DNA of 64,000 bases from Zobellia roscoffensis (GCF_015330165.1 NZ_JADDXT010000002.1:556504-620503), one strand, 5' to 3'; shown: positions 54,315-63,828, numbered from the stretch's first letter. Translations and numbers: made by a program. The notes: generated from the letters alone by a model not told the origin.

Positions 54315-56414
54315 ATGAAAAAAACCATTCTCACATCATTACTTGTTTTGGGCGGTCTAAGTGCCAAAGCTCAATCCTATGTCGGTTTTCTAACCGATAA
54401 TTACAGTGGTGTTCATAGCCTTATTGCCAACCCTGCAAATATTACCGATTCTAGATTTAAAACGGACATTAACATTGTAGGTGCAAGTACATTCTTTAGT
54501 AATGACTACTACGGATTAAAATTAGGCGACGTAGTCACCTCAGATTTTGACTTTGATACTGATGGTAAAAAATATCCGAAAGACAGTAATAATTTCTTTG
54601 GTAATGCAGATGTTTTAGGACCTTCATTCATGTTCAACCTTACTCCTACAAGTTCATTGGCAATTTTTACCAGAGGGAGGGTTGGGTATAACGTAAACAA
54701 AATAAACGGTAATACCTTTGAAAGCCTCTCTAACGATTTTGATGAGAACGATGACCTTATGATAGATGAAGATGATGTCTATCTAACTGCCAATGCTTGG
54801 GCCGAGGTAGGTGTTACCTACGCACGTGTTTTGATGAACAAAGACCAGCATTTCTTAAAAGGTGGTCTTTCATTAAAATACTTGCAAGGAATGGGCAATG
54901 CCTATGCAAGCGGAAAAAACATTACCATAGACTATGATGCAGATGGAACCCCCTTACCAGGAGGCCAAACCACTGGAAGCATTGAGTCCGTAGGTGAAGT
55001 AAATTATGGCCATAGCGATAATATTGATGACAACTTTGAAGATTTTGAAGTTGAAATCGTAGATGGCGCAACTGGCTTTGGTGTTGATCTAGGTGCTGTT
55101 TACGAATGGAGACCAGATTATGCTAATTATGCCTCTAAAGATGGGTCAAACTCTTTCAAACATCAGAATAAATACAAATTAAAATTTGCCCTTGCCATAA
55201 GTGATATCGGTTCTATCAATTATAAAAACGGGACTCAAAACACCTATGACATTACCGGAACGGTAAACGAAGATGATTTTGAAAATGAAGATAACCTAGA
55301 AGATATCCTAGACAACTTATACACCCAAACAGGCACGGGTAATTCAGAAAAATTTGCTCTACCTACCGCAATGCATTTAAATGTAGATTATAGCCTAAAC
55401 AAAAGCTTCTACTTGAATTTAAATACTGATTTTTCTTTACGTTCAAATTCAAAAGTAAACACCAACAGAATACCTACTATGGTATCGCTTACACCTCGCT
55501 TTGAAAGCAAATGGTTTAGTTTTTACATGCCCATAAGTCTAACTCAAGGTTCCGGAGCACAATGGGGTGCAGGATTTAGAGCAGGGCCATTATATATAGG
55601 CTCTGGATCTGTTATGACTTTATTATTAAGTGATAACTCAAAAGCTGCCGATGTGTATGCTGGATTAAAGATACCTGTTTACCAAGGAAAACCTAAAGAC
55701 AGAGATGGTGATGGAATCATAAATAAGAAAGATGATTGCCCCGACGAATTTGGCCCAGCCGAAAACAACGGATGCCCATGGCCCGATACAGACGGAGATG
55801 AAGTATTGGACAAAGATGACAAGTGTCCTGAAGAGGCTGGTGAAGTTTTAAACGATGGTTGCCCAATAGTAGATTCAGACGGTGATGATGTAATGGATGA
55901 AGATGATAAATGTCCAAATGAATTTGGTCCAGCTGAAAATAATGGTTGCCCATGGCCAGACTCTGATGGTGATAGTGTTTTAGATAAAGACGATGAATGT
56001 CCAAATGAGGTAGGGACCGTTACCAACAATGGATGTCCTGAAGCACCTGAAGTTACCGAAGAAGTTCAAAAACAATTGAACGATTACGCTAAAACCATTC
56101 TTTTTAACTCTGGAAAAGCAAGTATTAAAGCAGAATCTACAAGTGTTATGGTAGACATTATAGGTATTTTAAAAGAATACCCAGATGCTAAATTTAATGT
56201 TGAAGGTCATACGGACAGCGTAGGAAGCGAAACTACCAACCAAAAATTATCCGAATCTAGAGCTACGTCCGTAAAGGAATTTTTAGTGGAAAAAGGTATA
56301 GACAGTTCTCGTTTAACTGCTATAGGTTATGGCGAAAGCAAACCAATTGCTACTAATATAAACAAAGCAGGTCGTGCTCAAAACAGAAGGGTTGAAATCA
56401 ATCTTGTGAAATAG
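54315..56414 (+). CDS. DUF5723 outer-membrane protein with thrombospondin type 3 repeats and OmpA domain
   Basis: A 699-residue exported protein. The signal peptide ends at LSAKAQ. A large barrel-like domain (about 20-455, DUF5723) is followed by four calcium-binding thrombospondin type 3 repeats (about 455-575, D.DGDG, D.DGDE, D.DGDD, D.DGDS), each ending with a CP...NGCP unit, and a C-terminal OmpA peptidoglycan-binding domain (about 580-699, with EGHTDSVGSE and NQKLSESRA). Repeats 1 and 3 share the FGPAENNGCPWPD sequence, with synonymous differences. It links the outer membrane to peptidoglycan. A strong terminator follows. Confidence 0.92.
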   Translation: MKKTILTSLLVLGGLSAKAQSYVGFLTDNYSGVHSLIANPANITDSRFKTDINIVGASTFFSNDYYGLKLGDVVTSDFDFDTDGKKYPKDSNNFFGNADVLGPSFMFNLTPTSSLAIFTRGRVGYNVNKINGNTFESLSNDFDENDDLMIDEDDVYLTANAWAEVGVTYARVLMNKDQHFLKGGLSLKYLQGMGNAYASGKNITIDYDADGTPLPGGQTTGSIESVGEVNYGHSDNIDDNFEDFEVEIVDGATGFGVDLGAVYEWRPDYANYASKDGSNSFKHQNKYKLKFALAISDIGSINYKNGTQNTYDITGTVNEDDFENEDNLEDILDNLYTQTGTGNSEKFALPTAMHLNVDYSLNKSFYLNLNTDFSLRSNSKVNTNRIPTMVSLTPRFESKWFSFYMPISLTQGSGAQWGAGFRAGPLYIGSGSVMTLLLSDNSKAADVYAGLKIPVYQGKPKDRDGDGIINKKDDCPDEFGPAENNGCPWPDTDGDEVLDKDDKCPEEAGEVLNDGCPIVDSDGDDVMDEDDKCPNEFGPAENNGCPWPDSDGDSVLDKDDECPNEVGTVTNNGCPEAPEVTEEVQKQLNDYAKTILFNSGKASIKAESTSVMVDIIGILKEYPDAKFNVEGHTDSVGSETTNQKLSESRATSVKEFLVEKGIDSSRLTAIGYGESKPIATNINKAGRAQNRRVEINLVK

Positions 56415-56437
56415 AAAATAAAATCAATCTATATACC

Positions 56438-56466
56438 AAAAGAGCCAGCTATTAGCTGGCTCTTTT
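56438..56466 (+). terminator. Terminator after the DUF5723/OmpA gene
   Basis: A stem AAAAGAGCCAGC with GCTGGCTCTTTT (12 bp) and a TATTA loop. It lies 23 bases after the stop and is usable on both strands; sppA ends convergently just beyond. Confidence 0.88.
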
Positions 56467-56490
56467 CATTTCTATAAAGTTATATCAATC

Positions 56491-58254
56491 CTATTTTATA
56501 TCCAATACAAACGGCATACGAGCCTGCACACCTTCTTGTTCCATAACGGATTTTACTTGTTTTAAAATGGAATAGGCTTCTGTACCAATTTCTTCTTCAA
56601 TAAATTCTTGTTTAACCCTGGCACTAGCGCCTCCTAAATCTTCCATTAAACGCTCAAAACCCGATTTATACTTAGGAAATTTCTTGATTCCGTAATCATT
56701 TAGTTCGGCCATATTTGCCGCTTCGGCAATGGCATCTTCCAAGTTGCCCAACTCATCGATCAGTCCAATTCGTTTGGCATCTACCCCACTCCATACACGA
56801 CCTTGCGCTAAGCTATCCGCTACGGTCATACTTATATTACGTCCTTGAGCAACCCTTTGCAAAAATGTGTCATAGGTACTTTCAATACTTTCTTGAACAT
56901 ACCCTCTAAACTCCTCGGTCATCGGTTCAAAAACCGAATACTCTACAGAATTTTTATTGGTACCTACCTGCTCTGCATTAATACCGATATCAGCTGCTAG
57001 TTCCGTCATATTTGGTATAGTTCCAAAAACACCTATTGAGCCCGTAACCGTAGTTGGTTCCGCAAAAATTTTATCCGCACCAACCGCTATATAATACCCT
57101 CCTGAAGCAGCAACATTACCCATAGAGACTACAACGGGTTTTACCTCTTTGGCTAATGCTATCTCTCGCCAAATGATATCAGAAGTTAAAGCACTTCCTC
57201 CTGGGGAATTTACACGAAGAACAATGGCCTTTACATCTTCATCTTCCTTCGCTTTAATAATAGCTTCATTAATTATCCCTTGACCAATAACGTCAGGGCC
57301 ACCTTCTCCATATAAAATTTCGCCTTGTGCAAAAACAACAGCTACTTTGTCCTTCCCGTTTTTCAACACTTTCTTGTTAGACCGAATTACATAATCCTCC
57401 AGAGCTATAAGATTTAAATCATCTTCATCTTTAAGATCAATTGCATTTCTCAGTTTACGCTCGTACTGATCAAAGAAAATCACGTCATCTAAAAGACCTG
57501 TTTCTTTAGCATATTCCGGTGTTCTTCCTCCTAAAGTATCTGCAATGACATTCAAGTTGGCTGTAGAAATGTTTCTTCCCTTAGAAATATCCTCTACCAT
57601 TGAGCTCCATAATGAACCTATCAATTCTTCAATTTGGGTACGGTTTGCCTCACTCATTTCATTAGAAATAAAGGGTTCGACCGCACTCTTATATTTCCCG
57701 TGGCGAATAACTTCCATCTTTACGCCTGTTTTTTCCTGTAAATCTTTAAAAAACAACACTTCAGAAGAAAGCCCTCGAAAATCCAATCCACCCACTGGAT
57801 TTATAAAGATTGAATCTGCAACACTCGCCAAATAATAATCTTTCTGCATATAGAAATCTCCGTACGTATAGATGAACTTATCGGAACTTTTAAATTCTTC
57901 CAATGCTTTGCGGACCGCCTGTGTTTGAGCAAGACCGGCCATCATAAAGTTGTTATTGATACTGATGCCTTTTATATCATCATCATCTTTTGCTACCGTA
58001 ATAGCGTGCAAAATCTCATCAAGACCTTGAGACTGCTCCATAAAAGCTCCGGTGAACGGATCCATATCATTATTACCTACATAATCACTAATAGGAAGTT
58101 TTAACTGCAACTCTAAAATGGAGTTTTTCTTGATGGAAACCGTTTCCTCAGAACTACTCGCAATACCTATAAAAATGATGAACATGATAAAAATTACACC
58201 AAAAGCAATTAAGCAACCAATTATGGCCGCCAAAAGATTTCTTAAAAATTTCAT
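56491..58254 (-). CDS. sppA: Signal peptide peptidase SppA (67 kDa type)
   Basis: A 587-residue membrane protease from the ATG at 58254, which leads straight into the membrane anchor (MKFLRNLLAAIIGCLIAFG). A longer frame adds 14 polar residues. Two SppA halves are present. The first has the general-base Lys segment (YMQKDYYLASVADSIFINP), and the second has the catalytic Ser in GNVAASGGYYIAVGADKIFAEP and NSPGGSALTSD. It degrades cleaved signal peptides in the membrane. It is divergent from folK-dnk by 71 bases. Confidence 0.95.
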   Translation of the reverse strand: MKFLRNLLAAIIGCLIAFGVIFIMFIIFIGIASSSEETVSIKKNSILELQLKLPISDYVGNNDMDPFTGAFMEQSQGLDEILHAITVAKDDDDIKGISINNNFMMAGLAQTQAVRKALEEFKSSDKFIYTYGDFYMQKDYYLASVADSIFINPVGGLDFRGLSSEVLFFKDLQEKTGVKMEVIRHGKYKSAVEPFISNEMSEANRTQIEELIGSLWSSMVEDISKGRNISTANLNVIADTLGGRTPEYAKETGLLDDVIFFDQYERKLRNAIDLKDEDDLNLIALEDYVIRSNKKVLKNGKDKVAVVFAQGEILYGEGGPDVIGQGIINEAIIKAKEDEDVKAIVLRVNSPGGSALTSDIIWREIALAKEVKPVVVSMGNVAASGGYYIAVGADKIFAEPTTVTGSIGVFGTIPNMTELAADIGINAEQVGTNKNSVEYSVFEPMTEEFRGYVQESIESTYDTFLQRVAQGRNISMTVADSLAQGRVWSGVDAKRIGLIDELGNLEDAIAEAANMAELNDYGIKKFPKYKSGFERLMEDLGGASARVKQEFIEEEIGTEAYSILKQVKSVMEQEGVQARMPFVLDIK

Positions 58255-58325
58255 GAAAAATGGGTTAGTATTTTTCCCCAAAGATAACGAACTCACACCT
58301 ACTTTTTGTTACTTTGTAAGATATT

Positions 58326-59471
58326 ATGAGCAACCCCAAAACAGTATACCTATCACTTGGAAGTAATCTTGGTGATACTTTGAACAACCTACAAGACGCC
58401 GTGTTCGCTATAAACAAAGCTGCCGGCGAAGTGGAAAGGATATCACATGTATATCAAACAAGTGCTTGGGGTTTTGAGTCTAGCGACTTCATGAACATCT
58501 GCCTATCGTTAAAAACGACAATGGCTCCGCAAGAACTTTTACGAACACTTTTGGGTATTGAGACCAAATTGGGACGAAGACGTTCTATTGAAGACGGTTA
58601 CCAACCTAGACCGATTGATATTGACATTCTGTACTACGAAAGGGAAACCTTTATTTCAGAAAACCTGGTAATTCCACACCCGGAACTTACTTACCGTAAG
58701 TTTGTGCTCAAGCCCTTGTCAGATATTGCACCGCAATTCTATCACCCTATATTAAACAAAGACACCCGAAACCTTATTCAAGAGTGTCGTGATAAAGGGA
58801 AGCTGGAACGCACTGCTTTTAAATTACATAGAAACCGATCAGACCTTTTTTCGCACATCAACTTTATTGCTATTGAAGGTAACATTGGTGCTGGTAAAAC
58901 TACGCTGGCCAATAAAATATCGGAAGATTTTAATGGAAAACTGGTACTAGAACGTTTTGCAGATAATGCCTTTCTACCCAAATTCTATGAAGACCAAAGT
59001 CGTTATGCTTTTCCGCTGGAGATGTCTTTTTTAGCAGATAGATACCAGCAGTTCACTGATGATACTTCACAGTATGATTTATTTAAGAAGTTCATGGTGA
59101 GCGATTATGATATTTACAAATCCCTCATATTTGCACGTATTACGCTGCAACAAGAGGAATTTGACCTGTACCGAAAATTGTTCGATTTGATGTACAAAGA
59201 GGTGAAAAAACCGAAAATCTATGTCTACCTCTACCAAACTACGGAGCGCTTGTTGGAGAATATTAAAATGAGAGGCCGCGATTACGAACAGAAAATTGCG
59301 CCTGATTATCTACAAAAGATTAACAAAGGGTATTTTGAATTCATAAAAGGGTACCCTGAACAGAATAATCTTATTATTGAGTTGGGAGACCTTGATTTTG
59401 TGGATAACGAAGACGATTACGAGACTATACTAGATAAGATTACCAAATTTGCAGTTCGCATGCCTAACTAA
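58326..59471 (+). CDS. FolK-deoxynucleoside kinase fusion
   Basis: A 381-residue bifunctional protein. Residues 1-165 are HPPK (FolK), with YLSLGSNLGDT, the RPIDIDILYY motif (95-104) and the FVLKPLSDIAP end. Residues about 178-381 are a deoxynucleoside kinase with P-loop GNIGAGKTT (185-193) and the LERFADNAFL and MSFLADRYQQF segments. FolK adds pyrophosphate to the pterin in folate synthesis; dNK salvages deoxynucleosides. The fusion is known in Bacteroidota. The stop codon overlaps that of the convergent TrmH-family gene by 4 bases. Confidence 0.95.
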   Translation: MSNPKTVYLSLGSNLGDTLNNLQDAVFAINKAAGEVERISHVYQTSAWGFESSDFMNICLSLKTTMAPQELLRTLLGIETKLGRRRSIEDGYQPRPIDIDILYYERETFISENLVIPHPELTYRKFVLKPLSDIAPQFYHPILNKDTRNLIQECRDKGKLERTAFKLHRNRSDLFSHINFIAIEGNIGAGKTTLANKISEDFNGKLVLERFADNAFLPKFYEDQSRYAFPLEMSFLADRYQQFTDDTSQYDLFKKFMVSDYDIYKSLIFARITLQQEEFDLYRKLFDLMYKEVKKPKIYVYLYQTTERLLENIKMRGRDYEQKIAPDYLQKINKGYFEFIKGYPEQNNLIIELGDLDFVDNEDDYETILDKITKFAVRMPN

Positions 59472-60007
59472 GCTTTCAATGCGTTTATTTTAGACCACAA
59501 ATCCCAAACCACTACACCCGCACTCACTGAAATATTTAACGAGTGTTTGGTTCCGTATTGTGGTATCTCTATTACATTATGACTCGCATCAACCACATCT
59601 TGCGAAACGCCTTTGACCTCGTTACCGAATACCAAAGCATATTTTTTAGTAACATCTACCTTTAACTCGTTCAGCATAATTGCATTTTCAGCTTGTTCAA
59701 TGGACAATACTGTGTAACCGTCTTCCGCTATTTTTTTGACCAAATCAACTGTGTTTTCTTTGTATTCCCATGCTACACTTTCGGTAGCTCCCAAGGCCGT
59801 TTTCCTAATATCTTTATGAGGAGGTTGTGCCGTTATGCCACATAGGTATATTTTTTCAATTAGGAATGCATCTGAAGTTCTAAAGACCGAACCAATATTA
59901 TTCAAACTTCTAATATTGTCCAATACAATAACTATCGGCGACTTTTCAGCTTCTTTAAAAGCTTCAACATCTAATCTATTTAATTCTTCGTTCTTAAGTT
60001 TACGCAT
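59468..60007 (-). CDS. TrmH/SpoU family RNA methyltransferase
   Basis: A 179-residue SPOUT methyltransferase without an N-terminal extension. Motif 1 is NIRSLNNIGSVFRTSDAF (conserved Asn and Arg), motif 2 is LVFGNEVKGVS, and motif 3 is IPQYGTKHSLNISVSAGVV. It methylates 2'-O ribose in tRNA or rRNA; the exact target is not seen. It is divergent from mutS. Confidence 0.93.
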   Translation of the reverse strand: MRKLKNEELNRLDVEAFKEAEKSPIVIVLDNIRSLNNIGSVFRTSDAFLIEKIYLCGITAQPPHKDIRKTALGATESVAWEYKENTVDLVKKIAEDGYTVLSIEQAENAIMLNELKVDVTKKYALVFGNEVKGVSQDVVDASHNVIEIPQYGTKHSLNISVSAGVVVWDLWSKINALKA

Positions 60008-60168
60008 GCTAGGACTTCCCTTTATAGGGTGATTTTTATTGTTATTGACCAGGTAAAACGTTGAGGATAAACTTATCCTGAAATATCAACAATGGTTTAT
60101 CTTCCCTTGAAAAAACAGTACTTTCGTTTTATATACTTTCGCCGTAAAATTAAACTATTCTTATCGCT

Positions 60169-62790
60169 TTGGGAAAATCACAAAAAACAAAAAAGGTTAC
60201 GCCTTTAATGAAGCAGTATAATACCATCAAGACCAAGTATCCTGATGCGTTATTATTGTTTCGCGTTGGCGATTTCTATGAAACTTTTGGAGAAGATGCC
60301 GTAAGGGCTTCCAAAATTTTAGGAATCATCCTCACGCATCGTAATAATGGTGGCGACCGTACCGAACTGGCCGGTTTCCCTCACCATTCCCTGAATACCT
60401 ACTTACCAAAATTGGTAAAAGCTGGAGAACGAGTTGCTATTTGCGATCAGCTGGAAGACCCAAAAATGACCAAAACCATCGTAAAGCGTGGCGTAACAGA
60501 ACTGGTTACCCCAGGTGTGGCGATGAACGATGATATTCTTAATGCCAAGACTAACAATTTTCTTTGTGCGGTTCACTTTGGAAGAAAATTACTCGGTGTT
60601 TCTTTTGTAGATATTTCTACAGGCGAATTCCTAACCTCGGAAGGTACCGAAGAACAAATTGATAAGCTCTTACAGAACTTTGCCCCCAACGAGGTTTTAG
60701 TTTCCAAAAAGCATAAAAACGAATTCTTAGATGTTTTTGGGAAGCAATTTCACACCTTTTACATGGAGGATTGGGTCTATCAGAACGACTACGCCCAAGA
60801 AACGCTTACCAACCATTTTAACACTAGTACCTTAAAAGGTTTTGGTGTTGACCATTTGAGCCATGGTATTATTGCTTCCGGAGTGGTTTTACATTACCTA
60901 TCGGAAACCCAACATAGGCAATTACAGCACATCAATAGCTTAAAACGCATTGCCGAAGAGGAACATATTTGGATGGACCGTTTTACCATCAAAAATTTGG
61001 AGCTCTACCATTCTACCAATCAGAATGCAGTTACGCTTTTGAGTATTATTGATAAAACGTTATCACCCATGGGCGGCCGAATGCTTAAACGCTGGTTGGC
61101 GCTCCCGTTAAAGAATACCGAAAAAATTAGTCGCAGACATCAGGTAGTTTCCTATTTGCACGGCCATGATGATACCTTGCTAAAAATACAGCAACGCATC
61201 AAACAAATGGGTGATTTGGAACGTCTTATTTCCAAAGTAGCTACCGGAAAGGTCAACCCAAAAGAAATAGTTCAGCTCAAGAATTCCTTGGAAGCCATTA
61301 TTCCTATAAAGCAACTTACCGCTCAAAGTGATGACGAATCGTTACAGCTAATTTCCGACCAGTTGCATGCCTGCGATATGCTGCGCAGCAAAATAAAGGA
61401 AATGATCAATGAAGAAGCTCCGGTTCACATTCCAAAAGGCAAGACCATTGCCGATGGATATTCAGACGAGTTGGATGAGCTTCGCGGATTGGCATTTTCA
61501 GGAAAAGACTATTTAGATAAAATGCTGGCACGTGAGAGCGAACGTACGGGCATCATTTCCCTTAAAATAGCCTCAAACAACGTTTTTGGCTATTACATTG
61601 AAGTTCGAAACACTCATAAGGACAAGGTTCCCGAAGAGTGGATCCGGAAACAGACCTTGGTAAATGCGGAACGTTATATTACCGAAGAACTAAAAGAATA
61701 CGAAGCCAAAATTTTGGGTGCCGAAGAACGTATTCTCAACCTAGAACAGCAATTATTTTCTCAACTGGTAGTCTGGGCACAGGAATATATCACTCCTGTT
61801 CAGAACAATGCACAGCAAATAGCGCAATTAGATTGTCTTTGCGGCTTTGCGCAACTCGCCAAGGAGAACAACTATTCCAAACCAGAAATCAACGATTCTA
61901 CCGAAATCAACATTAAAAATGGTAGACATCCAGTAATTGAAAAGCAATTGCCATTGGGCGAGGCCTACATTGCCAATGATGTTATCCTTAACCGAGACGA
62001 ACAACAGATCATCATGATTACCGGTCCCAACATGAGTGGTAAATCAGCCATTTTAAGACAAACGGCATTAATCGTACTTCTGGCTCAAATGGGGTCTTTT
62101 GTACCCGCAGAAGCTGCTGAAATAGGTTATGTAGACAAAATATTTACCCGTGTAGGTGCAAGTGATAATATTTCAATGGGCGAATCTACTTTTATGGTAG
62201 AGATGAACGAAACCGCCTCTATCTTGAACAACCTTTCTGAGCGTAGTTTAGTGCTTTTAGATGAGATTGGCCGCGGAACAAGTACGTATGATGGTATTTC
62301 CATTGCTTGGGCCATTAGCGAATATCTACATGAACATCCTGCACGTGCAAAAACCCTTTTTGCAACGCACTACCATGAGCTGAACGAAATGGCAGCCACT
62401 TTTGAGCGCATCAAGAATTATAACGTTTCAGTAAAGGAATTGAAAGACAATGTACTTTTTCTTCGGAAATTGACCGAGGGCGGAAGTGAACATAGTTTTG
62501 GTATTCACGTGGCAAAAATGGCGGGTATGCCCTCTCAAGTCATTCACAAAGCGAATAAAATTCTCAAAAAATTAGAGAAATCCCACTCCAGCGAAGAGCT
62601 TACCGATAAATTACAAAGTGCCCAAGATGAGATGCAACTGAGCTTCTTTAATTTAGACGACCCTTTGCTAGAACAAATAAAGGAAGAAATCACCTATCTA
62701 GATATCAACACCTTAACACCTGTTGAAGCGTTGATGAAATTGAACGAAATTAAGCGATTACTGACCAAAAACAAGAAGGCAACTTCATAA
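60169..62790 (+). CDS. mutS: DNA mismatch repair protein MutS
   Basis: An 873-residue MutS. The mismatch-reading Phe-X-Glu is in DFYETFGEDA (about 36-45), connector and lever domains follow, and the ATPase has Walker A GPNMSGKS (619-626), Walker B LVLLDEIGRGTSTYDG and the H-loop ATHYHEL. The frame begins at a TTG codon. This is the only start that keeps the conserved N-terminus (KKVTPLMKQYNTIK), and no ATG lies between it and the preceding stop. Two TACTTTCG copies (about 60119-60141), close to the -7 consensus, lie upstream. It should work with MutL, not in this window. Confidence 0.96.
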   Translation: MGKSQKTKKVTPLMKQYNTIKTKYPDALLLFRVGDFYETFGEDAVRASKILGIILTHRNNGGDRTELAGFPHHSLNTYLPKLVKAGERVAICDQLEDPKMTKTIVKRGVTELVTPGVAMNDDILNAKTNNFLCAVHFGRKLLGVSFVDISTGEFLTSEGTEEQIDKLLQNFAPNEVLVSKKHKNEFLDVFGKQFHTFYMEDWVYQNDYAQETLTNHFNTSTLKGFGVDHLSHGIIASGVVLHYLSETQHRQLQHINSLKRIAEEEHIWMDRFTIKNLELYHSTNQNAVTLLSIIDKTLSPMGGRMLKRWLALPLKNTEKISRRHQVVSYLHGHDDTLLKIQQRIKQMGDLERLISKVATGKVNPKEIVQLKNSLEAIIPIKQLTAQSDDESLQLISDQLHACDMLRSKIKEMINEEAPVHIPKGKTIADGYSDELDELRGLAFSGKDYLDKMLARESERTGIISLKIASNNVFGYYIEVRNTHKDKVPEEWIRKQTLVNAERYITEELKEYEAKILGAEERILNLEQQLFSQLVVWAQEYITPVQNNAQQIAQLDCLCGFAQLAKENNYSKPEINDSTEINIKNGRHPVIEKQLPLGEAYIANDVILNRDEQQIIMITGPNMSGKSAILRQTALIVLLAQMGSFVPAEAAEIGYVDKIFTRVGASDNISMGESTFMVEMNETASILNNLSERSLVLLDEIGRGTSTYDGISIAWAISEYLHEHPARAKTLFATHYHELNEMAATFERIKNYNVSVKELKDNVLFLRKLTEGGSEHSFGIHVAKMAGMPSQVIHKANKILKKLEKSHSSEELTDKLQSAQDEMQLSFFNLDDPLLEQIKEEITYLDINTLTPVEALMKLNEIKRLLTKNKKATS

Positions 62791-62846
62791 ATTTCCGGAC
62801 CAAAAAAACGCTGATTTTTTATTTTTAAGATTTCATATAAATTTCC

Positions 62847-62876
62847 TTTGCATTTTAGAGAATTGTATTAAATTTG
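62847..62876 (+). promoter_or_regulatory. Promoter of the tRNA-Gly / tRNA-Leu pair
   Basis: TTTG at 62847-62850 and a perfect TAnnTTTG (TAAATTTG, 62869-62876) with an 18-base gap, 47 bases before the tRNA-Gly gene. Confidence 0.75.
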
Positions 62877-62923
62877 CATCCGCATCTGTGAAAGATGCCA
62901 CGTTCTTTACCTTAATTTAATAT

Positions 62924-62996
62924 GCGAAAATAGCTCAGCTGGTAGAGCGCCACCTTGCCAAGGTGGAGGTCGCGGGTTCGAATCCCGTTTTTCGCT
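62924..62996 (+). tRNA. tRNA-Gly (GCC)
   Basis: A 73-nt cloverleaf. The acceptor stem is GCGAAAA with TTTTCGC and discriminator T. The D arm is AGCTCAGCTGGTAGAGC. The anticodon stem CCACC/GGTGG closes the loop TTGCCAA, so the anticodon is GCC (Gly). The T arm is GCGGGTTCGAATCCCGT. CCA is not encoded. Confidence 0.95.
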
Positions 62997-63024
62997 CAAA
63001 GAGCAAAATCTTGCTCAACAACTT

Positions 63025-63049
63025 AAACGCTGCTTTGTGGCGTTTTTTT
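63025..63049 (+). terminator. Terminator-like hairpin between the two tRNA genes
   Basis: AAACGC...GCGTTT with extra G-U pairs (loop TTT) and a T run (63043-63049). Another small hairpin GAGCAA/TTGCTC (63001-63016) lies just before it. Read-through would be needed for co-transcription with tRNA-Leu. Confidence 0.55.
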
Positions 63050-63071
63050 GTTAAAGACTTTACCAATAGCG

Positions 63072-63155
63072 GCTCGAGTGGTGGAATTGGTAGACACGTT
63101 GGACTTAAAATCCAATGGACATTAGTCCGTACGGGTTCAAGTCCCGTCTCGAGTA
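63072..63155 (+). tRNA. tRNA-Leu (TAA)
   Basis: An 84-nt class II tRNA. The acceptor stem is GCTCGAG with CTCGAGT and discriminator A. The anticodon stem TTGGA/TCCAA closes the loop CTTAAAA, so the anticodon is TAA (Leu). It has the long variable arm of Leu tRNAs and the T arm ACGGGTTCAAGTCCCGT. CCA is not encoded. Confidence 0.95.
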
Positions 63156-63159
63156 CTTT

Positions 63160-63196
63160 AAACCCTTGTTAATCTTCTGATTTTCGAGGGTTTTTT
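63160..63196 (+). terminator. Terminator of the tRNA-Leu transcript
   Basis: AAACCCTTG and CGAGGGTTT (9 bp with one G-U pair, 16-base loop) followed by a T run (63191-63196). It begins 5 bases after tRNA-Leu. Confidence 0.65.
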
Positions 63197-63636
63197 GGTT
63201 TTTGAAAACAGGTCTACGACCAGCAAGCTATATTGCTCTTATTTTCACTTCCCTCTCCATTTAGATTTTACAGGATTTTAGATTTTTAGCCATTAGAGAG
63301 GATTGCAAAATTATAATTTCCGCACCATCATAATTGTAAGATTGTTTCCTACAAAACAAAAGCAACCTAAAATTTTATATTTTTCGTGAACCCTCCGTAT
63401 TTCCTTATTTTCAAATAAGTACCAATTATAGACTCTTCCTGTAAAATAACTACGTGTATATTGAAAAATACTACTTTTTAAGTAAGATACTAACCCTAAA
63501 GGACTACAATAACAAAACCTTAACACAATATACTTGTAATAGCCTTCTTTTATGATATGTTACAAGCTAAACAAATTTTATGAGGTTATTATATATAAGA
63601 AGAAAGACAAAAACAGAAAGACACTATAGCGCGAAA
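63197..63636. other. Intergenic region, about 440 bases, no clear gene
   Basis: AT-rich stretch between the tRNA terminator and the small frame at 63637. Short frames on either strand do not look like proteins. It probably holds the promoter for the small protein and proC, but I found no clean TAnnTTTG element. Confidence 0.4.
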
Positions 63637-63771
63637 ATGGGGCAATTGACCACCAAGGTCACTTCCATTAAGCGCTACTTCCTTGGGCTACCTGTTAGCA
63701 CATTGCAGAAATACCGTAAAACCTATTACGGAAAAATAAAGAACTATGATGATTGTCAACTCTTTATCTAA
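63637..63771 (+). CDS. Small conserved-looking hypothetical protein upstream of proC
   Basis: A 44-residue frame from the ATG at 63637; an upstream ATG at 63580 would give 63 residues. It looks protein-like in its second half (RYFLGLPVSTL, then YRKTYYGKIKNYDDC). I cannot name a family. It lies 57 bases before proC on the same strand. It is supported only by composition, so treat it as provisional. Confidence 0.4.
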   Translation: MGQLTTKVTSIKRYFLGLPVSTLQKYRKTYYGKIKNYDDCQLFI

Positions 63772-63828
63772 ACCAAACCAGAAGACTTTACTTTAGAAAT
63801 TCAATACTAAACTCTTTAAAACAAAATC

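Noticed and set aside
55679..56029. Antisense frames of 116 and 95 codons over the thrombospondin repeats
   Set aside because: Mirror of the Asp-rich repeats (Ser/Pro-rich and His/Leu-rich translations); no start context, no family sign.
62963..63172. A 69-codon frame across the tRNA pair
   Set aside because: It runs through both tRNA genes and their hairpins; its translation reflects tRNA sequence.
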